NCBI GenBank assembly: GCA_035629475.1
Contig: DASPHS010000079.1
Span: 1-23,743, forward strand
Direction of reading: 5' to 3'
Origin: JARIHD01 sp035629475
Lineage (GTDB): Bacteria > Patescibacteriota > Saccharimonadia > Saccharimonadales > UBA4665
DNA: 23,743 bases
In this document: one piece after another, positions 14,428 through 21,619 of the stretch
Numbering within the stretch: the stretch's first letter is position 1
Layout of the letters: each line of letters opens with the position of its first letter
Notes under the pieces: model-generated
The model's database searches: none
What the model was told of the DNA's origin: nothing
What the model saw: only the letters and a program-made list of their open reading frames with translations
Position numbers and translations under genes: made by a program

Positions 14428-16510
14428 ACCACGTTACTGATAGTACGGTCAGGCCACCGCTGACTGCGAATAGTGGCAAGAGCATGCCGCTGTATTCCAA
14501 GCCAGTGTTTGGCGCGCCGACGGTTGTTGCAACGGTACCATTGGTACCAGGACCGGCAGGGTCAACGATCACCCCGTTGACAGTCCCATCAGCATCCAGG
14601 CTGCTACCGTCAGTTACCGCATAGCTCATAGTAGTCACCGTCTTGCCGCCGACGGTTGCCGTACCAAAGACCGCGCCACTGATGTTGGCGTACTTGTTGT
14701 TAATGAATTTTCGGGCTGTCCATGTGGAGGTGTCGTACTTTTTGTCATAGTACACCTTTATGTCGGCCGTGCCGCCAGGAGTCGTACAGTTGATGTTGAA
14801 GTCCATCAGACCTACGGGGTATTCATAGCCGTTGTCAAAGGAGCTCAGCTGGCCTTCGCTAAAGATACTGACGCTGCTCAGGCTATCACACCCGTTGGTG
14901 CCAGTTACGGCCAAGGTAGCATAGGCGTCGTTGACCGCAGGGTTTGGCAGTGAGGTTACATTTTCCTGCTGGTGGTCCTGAATGCCGTCACCGTTACCGT
15001 CACCATTGTTGTTGGCCAAGTATTCGATGCTGCTGGACACGCCATCGTCGTCGGTACCGTCAATTGGTGCCACGCCCATCGTAATGTATTCCGTGTCAGA
15101 TGCGCCGTATACAAAGGTGTCGATGTTATTGCTATCACCCACGCTACCACCGGTAAAGTCACCCCAGGTGTGGAAGCCATCAGCGCGGCCGTCACCGTTA
15201 GCATCGGCATTGCTGCCAGAGGTTACACCATTTGGAAGGTTGGAATATACGCCATCTGCCTGCACCTCTGAATACTCATCGAGCACTTCATCGTAGTGCT
15301 CCTTGGTCAGCTGCGTGTCATCCCAATATACGGTCGTGTTTTCAGTAGTGCTGGGACCGGTGGCCTTATAAATAGTCAGACCGTTCGTCCAATCTTCCCC
15401 ATTTGCGCTACCGCCAGAAGTTTCGACATCGCTGGCTACGAAGTGGAATTCACCGATGCGTAGCTGCAGACGGGCATTGTAGTTGCCCTCGGCAACCGGC
15501 TCCTCATTAGCGTATTTGCCATCCCACTCGACTTCGTTGACACCGCTAACTGCTTCGCCAAGCAATACACGGTCGCCGGTACCGTACACGCCGTCCTGGT
15601 TAGTGTCGATGGTGATAGCGTAGGTCGCGTTGCTGACATTGCTCGTGAACTTGAACGTACCTGTATCCTGCACACCACTGGTGCCGCCAGGTGAGAAGGT
15701 GTCGTCCTCGCCGTCGGCATCCATGAAGCTGAGACTGCTAATGGCTGGCTGTGTCGTACTTGCGCCGCCCGCGACAGCTGGATAGCCGAGGTAGATTGGA
15801 TACAGTGGTGTCACATCGGAACTGGTGTTGTAGCTGATGCCAGAATATGGCGCGTCCAGCCCGATGTTGTTGGCGGCCAGTGTGTAACTGCCTCCAGAGA
15901 AGTTATTCAGGTCCAGTTTCCACACAAAGCTTTCGTCTTCGTCCGGCGCTGGAACCAGAGCGTACATGTCGATGTTCGTTACGCCCTCCTCAGCACCGGT
16001 TGGGCCGTCAGCTGACAGGTCCCATTCGTACGACCATACACGGCCGTCTGCCAATGTTGGATTCGGGTTGGTGCTGTTGTTTGGTGTGACCGTAAAGTCA
16101 AAGCGATGCTGGTCGTTCGTACTACTCAAGTCAATGCGGTAGGTACCGGCTGCGCCTGGCGTAAATTCGTAGGCATTAGTGATTGGATTTGGCACTGCAG
16201 CTTCACAGTCCAAGTTGCCCATGTATTCGGTGTCTTCATTAACCATGGTGTCGTCACCCAAATCCATTGGCGTGCCTTCGGTGTCATATATGCGCAGCGT
16301 GCCGCCGTTACAGAGCGATATATTAATCGTCTCCGTATTATTCAGTACGTCAACATACACGCGAGTGTCATTACTCAACTCTTGCTGCGTATTAAATTGA
16401 TGCGTACCCTCTGCATATGTACTTATAGTCGGTGCTACCAATGCCAGCCCAAAGCTAGCAAAAACAGCAACGACACTTAACCTGTGTAGTGCGCGAACGT
16501 GTGCCCTCAT
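14396..16510 (-). CDS. Sortase-anchored surface protein with choice-of-anchor U domain
   Basis: The 704-residue protein has a signal peptide (about residues 1-34, cleavage likely near YAEG) and ends in a sorting signal: APNTG at 666-670, a hydrophobic helix and RKRQTQTI. In between are acidic, Thr/Asn/Gly-rich extracellular modules; a FlgD-Ig-like stretch (about 295-355, TIDTNQDGVYGTGDRVLLG); aspartate-rich calcium-type loops (NADANGDGRADG, NNNGDGNGDGIQDH); and near the end SYAVTDGSSLDADGTVNGV with VIVDPAGPG, the hallmark of the choice-of-anchor U domain. It is probably a calcium-stabilised adhesin or coat protein fixed by the adjacent sortase. AAAGGGGA is the Shine-Dalgarno, and a strong promoter (TTGACA, 18 bp, TATGCT) lies upstream. 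Confidence 0.9.
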   Translation of the reverse strand: MRAHVRALHRLSVVAVFASFGLALVAPTISTYAEGTHQFNTQQELSNDTRVYVDVLNNTETINISLCNGGTLRIYDTEGTPMDLGDDTMVNEDTEYMGNLDCEAAVPNPITNAYEFTPGAAGTYRIDLSSTNDQHRFDFTVTPNNSTNPNPTLADGRVWSYEWDLSADGPTGAEEGVTNIDMYALVPAPDEDESFVWKLDLNNFSGGSYTLAANNIGLDAPYSGISYNTSSDVTPLYPIYLGYPAVAGGASTTQPAISSLSFMDADGEDDTFSPGGTSGVQDTGTFKFTSNVSNATYAITIDTNQDGVYGTGDRVLLGEAVSGVNEVEWDGKYANEEPVAEGNYNARLQLRIGEFHFVASDVETSGGSANGEDWTNGLTIYKATGPSTTENTTVYWDDTQLTKEHYDEVLDEYSEVQADGVYSNLPNGVTSGSNADANGDGRADGFHTWGDFTGGSVGDSNNIDTFVYGASDTEYITMGVAPIDGTDDDGVSSSIEYLANNNGDGNGDGIQDHQQENVTSLPNPAVNDAYATLAVTGTNGCDSLSSVSIFSEGQLSSFDNGYEYPVGLMDFNINCTTPGGTADIKVYYDKKYDTSTWTARKFINNKYANISGAVFGTATVGGKTVTTMSYAVTDGSSLDADGTVNGVIVDPAGPGTNGTVATTVGAPNTGLEYSGMLLPLFAVSGGLTVLSVTWYVRKRQTQTI

Positions 16511-16537
16511 AAATCCCCTTTAAACCCTATTACCGTA

Positions 16538-16567
16538 AGCATAATAAACAACGGATATGAGTGTCAA
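16538..16567 (-). promoter_or_regulatory. Strong sigma-70-like promoter of the surface-protein/sortase pair
   Basis: On the minus strand TTGACA (16567-16562) is a perfect -35 and TATGCT (16543-16538) follows after 18 bp. Together with a good Shine-Dalgarno it predicts high expression. It lies back to back with the -10 of the divergent phosphatase gene. Confidence 0.65.
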
Positions 16568-16569
16568 TG

Positions 16570-16578
16570 TGATTTACT
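16570..16578 (+). promoter_or_regulatory. Extended -10 of histidine phosphatase gene, leaderless type
   Basis: TGA-TTTACT ends exactly 6 nt before ATG 16585. The hexamer is weak (second base T) but the spacing repeats that of other SD-less genes here. Confidence 0.4.
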
Positions 16579-16584
16579 TAATAC

Positions 16585-17124
16585 ATGGTAACCATCATCT
16601 TTGAATCACATTCTACGACCACCGACAACGAAGCCAAGCTGGCAACCGGATGGGATGATACATCCCTGTCTAAGCTAGGTGAAGAACAAGCCAAAGACCT
16701 CGGCACCCGCCGGGCGGACGACCACTTTGATGCGATATTCTGCTCCGACCTGCAACGCTCCTACCGCACTGCCGAGCTGGCCTTTGGTGACAAGTTCCCC
16801 ATCGTACAGGACAAGCGGCTGCGTGAATGCAACTACGGCTCGCTCAATAGTGCCCCGAAGGCTGACGTTGAAGCACTGCGTGAGACGTCACTGACCGTGC
16901 CCTACCCTGACGGCGAAAGCTACGAAGATACCTCGCAGCGCATGAAGGAATTCCTGCAAGATTTGCTGGCTGATTACGACGGCAAGACCGTGATGATTAT
17001 TGGCCACCGGGCCACACAGTATGGCCTGGAGCGGTGGATTGCGGGCAAAAGCCTATACGATGCCGTGCTGTCACCCTGGGCTTGGCAGGCCGGGTGGGAG
17101 TATGAACTTACGACAGCACCGTAA
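16585..17124 (+). CDS. Histidine phosphatase superfamily protein with altered RHG motif
   Basis: The 179-residue protein has the phosphoglycerate-mutase-like fold markers: the N-terminal motif in ESHSTTTDN (residues 7-15), where the family has RHGxTxxN, so His9 is kept but the arginine and glycine are serine; SDLQRSYRTA with Arg58; LRECNYG with Glu81; and IIGHRATQYGL with the second catalytic His141. Loss of the first arginine, which normally holds phosphate, suggests altered activity or substrate. The phosphohistidine itself could still form. It has no Shine-Dalgarno; an extended -10 ends 6 nt before the ATG. It converges with a second histidine phosphatase gene with only 6 bp between them. 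Confidence 0.83.
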   Translation: MVTIIFESHSTTTDNEAKLATGWDDTSLSKLGEEQAKDLGTRRADDHFDAIFCSDLQRSYRTAELAFGDKFPIVQDKRLRECNYGSLNSAPKADVEALRETSLTVPYPDGESYEDTSQRMKEFLQDLLADYDGKTVMIIGHRATQYGLERWIAGKSLYDAVLSPWAWQAGWEYELTTAP

Positions 17125-17130
17125 CCTCCG

Positions 17131-17670
17131 TTACTGGTTTGTAGCCAACGCTGCCTGAGCCTCAAAAAGCGACACCGCGCCGTCATCCCTGATGACATAG
17201 CCAGACAAGTAGTTAACGAGGGGCCTTGGCTGATCTCGCTGCACAAGAGCCGGCGTCATCGTCATATCATGCGAGACCACCAAGGCTTTCTCTCCATCGC
17301 TCAGACGGCCCATAGTCTCATCTATAAGATCATTCAGTTCCGCAGCCTGCGCACGTATGCCATCTGCCAGTTCTCCATTGTTATACAGCTCAGCGGCTTC
17401 AAGGAAGGTTATGGATTGTTCAGCGGCTAACCTGCTAATACCGGCGCTTACTTCTTGCGCCGTCTGGTAGTAGCCCGCCCGGCCATCTCTCAGCGGCTCA
17501 CTGGCAGTCAGGTGCGTTGCCGTTTCAATAGTTCTTGGTGAATTCGAGGCGATGACTACAGTAAACTCCGGCAATACGCCGCCAAGCTGTCTCGCCATCT
17601 GCCGACCAGCATCAGTTAACTCGCCCGCCGCATCTTTTTCCGCATGTCTGAGTACGTATACTTCTTTCAT
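17131..17670 (-). CDS. Histidine phosphatase superfamily protein (RHAEK type)
   Basis: This protein has 179 residues from ATG 17670, or 187 from ATG 17694. It begins MKEVYVLRHAEKDAAGELT, a canonical phosphohistidine motif (RHAEK); it also has ASNSPRTIETA, where the arginine helps bind phosphate, and VVSHDMTMTPAL with the second histidine. This resembles SixA/PhoE-like small phosphatases; the substrate is unknown. The longer start would overlap the upstream stop as ATGA, a coupling signal, but TGC-TATACT ends exactly 6 nt before ATG 17670 and the domain starts right there, so the shorter form is preferred. It lies directly after the ParB-fold gene on the same strand. Confidence 0.87.
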   Translation of the reverse strand: MKEVYVLRHAEKDAAGELTDAGRQMARQLGGVLPEFTVVIASNSPRTIETATHLTASEPLRDGRAGYYQTAQEVSAGISRLAAEQSITFLEAAELYNNGELADGIRAQAAELNDLIDETMGRLSDGEKALVVSHDMTMTPALVQRDQPRPLVNYLSGYVIRDDGAVSLFEAQAALATNQ

Positions 17671-17676
17671 TTGGTC

Positions 17677-17685
17677 AGTATAGCA
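17677..17685 (-). promoter_or_regulatory. Extended -10 of RHAEK phosphatase gene, leaderless type
   Basis: On the minus strand TGC-TATACT is followed by 6 nt (GACCAA) and ATG 17670. It lies between the alternative start ATG 17694 and the preferred one. Confidence 0.5.
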
Positions 17686-17690
17686 AAGGG

Positions 17691-18086
17691 TCATGCTGCC
17701 GCCTTAAACAAATCTGGGTATTTTTCTATCAACGTCTTGAAGCTTGTTACGCCCTCGGCAGCGACACGCCGCTGTTCACTCAGCACGGTGTCGAACTTAT
17801 CGGCTAGCTCCTGGTTACGAGTAACGTTAGCCTCTGACGTTGCTGGCAATCCGTCGGTGGAGGATGTGGCTACGATCACTTCAATCGGCTCGTTCCGATA
17901 GTGCCTGACCGCAATGAGATTGTGGCCGTCGATGGCTATCAGGCGGCCATCTGCATCCTGGCGGACGAGCGGCGTTGGTGGCAGGTCATCCAGGTTGCCC
18001 GTACGGAGGCACTCCAGGATAAATCGGACTGTCTTTTCTTTGAGGAAATCTTGCGAAGGGAGAATTTGTTCAGGTAAGACTTGCAT
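17691..18086 (-). CDS. Solitary ParB/sulfiredoxin-fold domain protein
   Basis: The protein has 131 residues from ATG 18086; a GTG at 18101 would add five. It consists of a ParB N-terminal-like domain: ILPSQDFLKEKTVRF (about residues 8-22), the GNLDDLPPTPLVR segment, and RLIAIDGHNLIAVRHY, which corresponds to the DGHHRLxA core of ParB/Srx folds; then a helical tail. ParB proteins use this fold to bind CTP, and sulfiredoxin-like relatives bind ATP, but there is no helix-turn-helix here, so DNA binding is not expected. TATACT ends 6 nt before ATG 18086. The gene is followed at once by the RHAEK phosphatase on the same strand, suggesting a two-gene unit. Confidence 0.75.
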   Translation of the reverse strand: MQVLPEQILPSQDFLKEKTVRFILECLRTGNLDDLPPTPLVRQDADGRLIAIDGHNLIAVRHYRNEPIEVIVATSSTDGLPATSEANVTRNQELADKFDTVLSEQRRVAAEGVTSFKTLIEKYPDLFKAAA

Positions 18087-18092
18087 GCCCTC

Positions 18093-18098
18093 AGTATA
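18093..18098 (-). promoter_or_regulatory. TATACT -10 of ParB-fold gene, leaderless type
   Basis: On the minus strand TATACT is followed by 6 nt (GAGGGC) and ATG 18086. It supports ATG 18086 over the upstream GTG 18101. Confidence 0.5.
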
Positions 18099-18145
18099 CA
18101 CGGAGGAGCCAGCACCGTATGCGTTATGGGAGCGTGTACGTTTAA

Positions 18146-18160
18146 TGTTTCACGAAAACA
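18146..18160. promoter_or_regulatory. parS-like half site upstream of the ParB-fold gene
   Basis: TGTTTCACGAAAACA shares its first nine bases with the bacterial parS consensus TGTTTCACGTGAAACA; the second half is imperfect and one base short. It lies about 60 bp upstream of the ParB-fold gene start. A chance match is quite possible. Confidence 0.25.
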
Positions 18161-18185
18161 GCAATGTCATTTGTCTTGCGTGGGC

Positions 18186-18524
18186 CTACGCCAGTGCGAT
18201 AACAATACCGAGCACACCATGCTGAGCTTCTTCTGCCTCAGGGTAGAATTGCCTGATTTGCTCCAGCAGCCCTTCTGTTGATTCGCCACCAAATGCTTCT
18301 GGCGCGGCACCCGCAAACAGATCTGCAAAGCTGGCATACCGCAGCAGGCCGGTCACCTTGACGCGCACCGTCTGTGCAGCGTCTTCACGGTTGGTAAAAA
18401 CCAACTCGTCACCAAGCTGAATGGCCTGGCGCTTCTGGTCATACAGGCGGCACTCGATTGTTTTGCGCCCGCTTTGGATGGCGTTAAATGGCTTTGCAGC
18501 TAACTGGAGGTGGTGTACTTGCAT
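18186..18524 (-). CDS. ASCH-domain protein
   Basis: The 112-residue protein is a single ASCH domain (PUA-like barrel): HHLQLAAKPFNAIQSGRKTI, then ECRLYDQKRQAIQLGDELVF, with the family's GRKTIExRLxDxKR signature at about residues 18-32; later a SFADLF segment and the ending GVLGIVIAL. ASCH proteins are thought to bind RNA or act on modified nucleosides; some are N4-acetylcytidine amidohydrolases, but this one cannot be assigned a substrate. An extended -10 (TGC-TACAAT) ends 8 nt before the ATG in the short gap after the VOC gene, so it probably has its own near-leaderless promoter. Confidence 0.88.
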   Translation of the reverse strand: MQVHHLQLAAKPFNAIQSGRKTIECRLYDQKRQAIQLGDELVFTNREDAAQTVRVKVTGLLRYASFADLFAGAAPEAFGGESTEGLLEQIRQFYPEAEEAQHGVLGIVIALA

Positions 18525-18532
18525 AATGCCCT

Positions 18533-18541
18533 ATTGTAGCA
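18533..18541 (-). promoter_or_regulatory. Extended -10 of ASCH gene
   Basis: On the minus strand TGC-TACAAT is followed by 8 nt and ATG 18524, in the 32-bp gap after the VOC gene. Confidence 0.5.
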
Positions 18542-18556
18542 GGAGTTCAGAGAGCA

Positions 18557-18994
18557 CTACGCTTGCGCGCCAGCGTTCGGGTCGAATTCTACCGTCCACT
18601 CAATGCCGTATTGGTCGCGGAACATCGCAAAGTAGGTACCCCATGGGCTCTCGTCGAGAGGCATCTCCACCGTTCCACCCGCTGAAAGGCCATTGAATAT
18701 GTTGTCGGCTTCTTCACGGCTTTGTGCAGTGACCGCTATTTTGGACCTGTTTTCGTTTTCATTTACCCGTCCCAGGGCTTCGGGAACATCGTTAGCAATC
18801 AACTCGTTGCCGCCGATTAGCAAAACAATACGCATGATTTTATTTGCTTCGTTTTCTGGCACGGGGAAGTCAGGACCTTCCAAATCCTTAAAGCGTACAA
18901 CTGTGCTAAATTCGCCGCCAAATACAGATTTGTAGAAATTGAAGGCCTCTTCGGCATTCCCATTGAAGTTGATGTACGGATTGATGGTCGCCAT
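18557..18994 (-). CDS. PhnB-like VOC (glyoxalase-fold) protein
   Basis: The 145-residue protein starts MATINPYINFNGNAEEAFNF and continues YKSVFGGEFSTVVRF, the typical opening of PhnB-like members of the vicinal oxygen chelate superfamily. NKIMRIVLLIGGNELIANDV in the middle and WGTYFAMFRDQYGIEWTVEF at the end complete the family pattern. Members are often annotated as 3-demethylubiquinone-9 methyltransferase-like, but the real activity of this subgroup is unknown. The start has a good Shine-Dalgarno (AAGGGGA) about 10 nt upstream. It lies between the MFS exporter and the ASCH gene on the same strand, with promoter-sized gaps on either side. Confidence 0.92.
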   Translation of the reverse strand: MATINPYINFNGNAEEAFNFYKSVFGGEFSTVVRFKDLEGPDFPVPENEANKIMRIVLLIGGNELIANDVPEALGRVNENENRSKIAVTAQSREEADNIFNGLSAGGTVEMPLDESPWGTYFAMFRDQYGIEWTVEFDPNAGAQA

Positions 18995-19058
18995 GTAGGT
19001 TATTCCCCTTACTGAATTAGTTTCAGTTCTATTTTAACAAACAAAACACTTAGAGCGG

Positions 19059-20429
19059 TCACTCAGTCGCAACCGCTGTATCGCCCGTTAAGCCGTTGCG
19101 GATACCTACAGCAGAAATTAAACCTCCGGCAATGAGCAGTGCCGAACATATAATAAGACCCGTTTGAAAGCCTTCCCGGGTAAGCGCAGTGCCGATAAAG
19201 AGTCCGATCATAGCAATCGATACGAGCCCCGCTATGCGCGCTACAGCGTTATTGACCGCCGACCCCACTCCGGCCTGCGAAGCTTTAATAGACCCTAATA
19301 TGGCGGACGTCAAAGGGGCGACGGTGATTGATAGCCCTAAGCCAAACAGAAGGATACCCGGCAATATTTCGGTCCAGTAATTTATAGGCAGATTAGCCAT
19401 AGACATGTGCAGAGCACCAAAGCCCGCAACGATAGGCCCGGCTGCCATAAACAGCCGCGGCCCATACTTACCCGACAACGCACCAAACCGCGAAGATAGG
19501 AAAAGCATGATCACAGTAACTGGCATAGATGCCAGTCCAGCGGCCGTGGCAGAGAAATCTGCGACCTGCTGCAGGAATATGGCTAGCAGGAAGCCCTGGA
19601 GGGCCAGTGCCGCATATATGACAAACGTCGCAATATTCCCCACGCTGAAATTTCGTTCGGAAAAAAGAGCGAGTGGAAGCATCGGCTGAGGCGTTCGTCG
19701 TTCATGCACCACAAAGGCAAGCAGCAATATCAGCCCTGCGCTGAAACTGCCCCAAATAGCAGGATGCAACCAGGTAAGGCTCCCCTGTTCAATCAAGGCA
19801 AAGACCAAGCCGCCAAGGCCGAGTGCGCCGAGTATGGCTCCGGGCATATCGAACTTATTCTTTTCTTCTATCTTTTCCTCGACAAAAAGTTTAGCAACCA
19901 GCATAAGAGCAATGGTTATAGGTATGACATTAATAGCAAAAGCCCAGCGCCATGAGGCGAAGTCAACCAGCAATCCGCCTACGAGCGGGCCAACAATAAA
20001 TGCGATGCCAGTCCAACCGGTCCATGTGCCGATTGCCTTGGCCTGCTCTTTACCGCTGAATGCACTAATAATAAGCGCCAATGAACTGGGGACCAGCAAC
20101 GCACCGGCTATCCCCTGCAGCCCTCGCGCCACTATCAGCCACTGCGCATTCTGGGCCACTGCGCATAGCAATGAAGCGGCCAGGAAACCCACCAGCCCAT
20201 AGGTAAGTATTTTCTTTCGTCCAAAGATATCAGATAGGGAGCCAGCGGCCAGGATAAGCGTTCCCAAAGTTATCAGGTATGCATCGTTAACCCATTGCTG
20301 AATGATAAGCCCACCGCCGAGCTGTTCGCTAATTTGCGGCAGCGCGACCGTTACGACCGTACCGTCTAGGAATGCGACGAATGATCCTAATATTGCTACA
20401 AGTAGGACGAGCCGTTGTTTTGTTGTCAT
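19059..20429 (-). CDS. DHA2-family MFS multidrug exporter
   Basis: Starting at ATG 20429 the protein has 456 residues and many hydrophobic helices. Family marks are clear: the first helix SFVAFLDGTVVTVALPQI (DHA2/EmrB-QacA motif D1), the WVNDAYLITLGTLILAAGSL segment, loop 2-3 motif A as GSLSDIFGRKKIL, the ARGLQGIAGALLVPSSLALI motif B region, and motif C as GPLVGGLLVDFASWRWAFAI. It is a proton-driven drug/H+ antiporter in the inner membrane; the substrate is not predictable. A longer frame begins at 20462, but TATACT ends exactly 6 nt before ATG 20429 and the longer version would add an atypical basic leader, so 20429 is preferred. Confidence 0.92.
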   Translation of the reverse strand: MTTKQRLVLLVAILGSFVAFLDGTVVTVALPQISEQLGGGLIIQQWVNDAYLITLGTLILAAGSLSDIFGRKKILTYGLVGFLAASLLCAVAQNAQWLIVARGLQGIAGALLVPSSLALIISAFSGKEQAKAIGTWTGWTGIAFIVGPLVGGLLVDFASWRWAFAINVIPITIALMLVAKLFVEEKIEEKNKFDMPGAILGALGLGGLVFALIEQGSLTWLHPAIWGSFSAGLILLLAFVVHERRTPQPMLPLALFSERNFSVGNIATFVIYAALALQGFLLAIFLQQVADFSATAAGLASMPVTVIMLFLSSRFGALSGKYGPRLFMAAGPIVAGFGALHMSMANLPINYWTEILPGILLFGLGLSITVAPLTSAILGSIKASQAGVGSAVNNAVARIAGLVSIAMIGLFIGTALTREGFQTGLIICSALLIAGGLISAVGIRNGLTGDTAVATE

Positions 20430-20435
20430 AGAATA

Positions 20436-20441
20436 AGTATA
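20436..20441 (-). promoter_or_regulatory. TATACT -10 of MFS gene, leaderless type
   Basis: On the minus strand TATACT is followed by 6 nt (TATTCT) and ATG 20429. It decides between two in-frame starts. Confidence 0.55.
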
Positions 20442-20528
20442 CCGTCTGAGGCTAAGAACCATTAGGCGCGCTTGAGCAGCAGATCAAAGCACACCATCAT
20501 AGGCGTTTAGGGTTCTCTAGCGATGGAC

Positions 20529-20534
20529 TATAAT
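20529..20534 (+). promoter_or_regulatory. TATAAT -10 of the DUF1905-like gene, leaderless type
   Basis: A perfect TATAAT is followed by CAGAAG and ATG 20541. It lies downstream of the in-frame ATG at 20523, which therefore is unlikely to be the start. Confidence 0.55.
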
Positions 20535-20540
20535 CAGAAG

Positions 20541-20881
20541 ATGCATACCTTTACGGCTGAAATTGCAATAATCGGCGTCAATCCGTACGTTAGTGTCCCC
20601 GAAGAAATACTCGCGGCCATATTTGCAGAGGCTAACAAAAACAAAGGCCCCATGCCGATCCACGGCTATATCAATAAGACGCCATACACGCAAACACTCG
20701 TACGCTTCGCAAACGAATGGCGACTGTATATCAACACTACAATGCTCAAGAACTCGCCACAGCGGACGAGATTAACCGCTACATATGCCGCCTAAAGTCC
20801 GACGCAAAAGTTCACGAGAATGTGCAACGCGCACTCGACTTTCTTAAGGGTAAAGGCAGGTTTGTCGGAAGAGAATTATAA
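20541..20881 (+). pseudogene. DUF1905/YdeI-like gene with internal deletion and frame change
   Basis: From ATG 20541 the product begins MHTFTAEIAIIGVNPYVSVP and runs through IHGYINKTPYTQTLVRFANE to WRLYINTTMLKNSP, an intact DUF1905 domain. It then loses its frame near 20760. In the -1 frame (20762 to TAA 20879-20881) the text reads DEINRYICRLKSDAKVHENV then QRALDFLKGKGRFVGREL, the known C-terminal end of the YdeI/OmpD-associated family (KEIxRYI..LK...N...A..FL). About 40-45 residues that normally join the two parts are missing, so this is an internal deletion with a frameshift rather than a base error. The truncated DUF1905 half (about 84 residues) could still be made. The 3' end overlaps the convergent pilin-like gene by 6 bp. 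Confidence 0.78.
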
Positions 20882-21475
20882 GAAACGTTCAGCAGATGCG
20901 TCATCATACTTTTGCAGCGTATCATCTGTAAAGCACTGGGCGCCGCCGCCAAGTGAAAGCAGCGCCTTGGGCACGGGATTATTAAACACCGTGTCGCACG
21001 AAAACGCCATCTGAGTCGTCTCTAAAAACTTCCATTCGCCAGTCTTCAAGTCTTTGGCAAATAAGCCGGCTGAGACGCCATCGCACCCAATGCCAACAAT
21101 AGCAGAGCCAATAGGTGCATATTGTGCATCAAGGTCTTCGGGCTTGCCATAATAGTCGACAATTTGGCCGTCTTTTATGCATGCCGGAACTTCCTGGGCG
21201 TACGTGGCCTTTACCACAGTCTGCAACTCGGTGGGCAATTTTGAGAGTTTTGTATTTTCGGCTGGTGCGCGTTCTATGCAGTACTGCGAAGTGCTAGATG
21301 CAGTACAGCTGGGCTCGGATTTGGTCCTGGCCGTACTCTTGTTGGAGCTGTCTTTGTTGTCTTGCCTGCTATTCCATACGAACCAACCCGTTGCAACAAT
21401 CAGCGCCGCTACTACAATCGCTACCACCACCTGTATACCGGCAAATCCGGCCTGGTTATGTCTCATTTTGTTCAT
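20876..21475 (-). CDS. Short type IV pilin-like secreted/membrane protein
   Basis: The 199-residue protein begins MNKMRHNQAGFAGIQVVVAI and continues with a single hydrophobic helix to about residue 34. This resembles a prepilin leader: basic start, Gly-Phe cleavage site (G10/F11), then a long helix. The usual glutamate at mature position 5 is glutamine here. The outside domain has several cysteines (PSCT, YCIE, ACIKDG, GCDG, SCDT, QCFTD), suggesting disulphides. Proteins with such N-termini are common in Saccharibacteria; the function here is unknown, either a minor pilin or an anchored envelope protein. AAGGAG lies 5 nt before the ATG, confirming the start. Confidence 0.78.
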   Translation of the reverse strand: MNKMRHNQAGFAGIQVVVAIVVAALIVATGWFVWNSRQDNKDSSNKSTARTKSEPSCTASSTSQYCIERAPAENTKLSKLPTELQTVVKATYAQEVPACIKDGQIVDYYGKPEDLDAQYAPIGSAIVGIGCDGVSAGLFAKDLKTGEWKFLETTQMAFSCDTVFNNPVPKALLSLGGGAQCFTDDTLQKYDDASAERFL

Positions 21476-21619
21476 AATACTCCTTGCAATAGCTCTAATA
21501 ACTCTGGGAACTGGCCATAAAATTTCATGACCTAACTATAGCAAATAAAGGGATTTCGACAGAGGTTATTGAGGCAGAAGATTCTCAGCACGGAGTCAGA
21601 CCCTGGAAACGTAATTATG

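Noticed and set aside
17691..17693. TGA read as glycine (code 25) as in Gracilibacteria
   Set aside because: TGA ends the ParB-fold gene at the expected domain end and genes do not continue through TGA, so the standard bacterial code fits.
20745..20775. Programmed -1 frameshift in the DUF1905-like gene
   Set aside because: No slippery heptamer or downstream structure is seen, and about 40 residues are missing, which frameshifting alone cannot explain.
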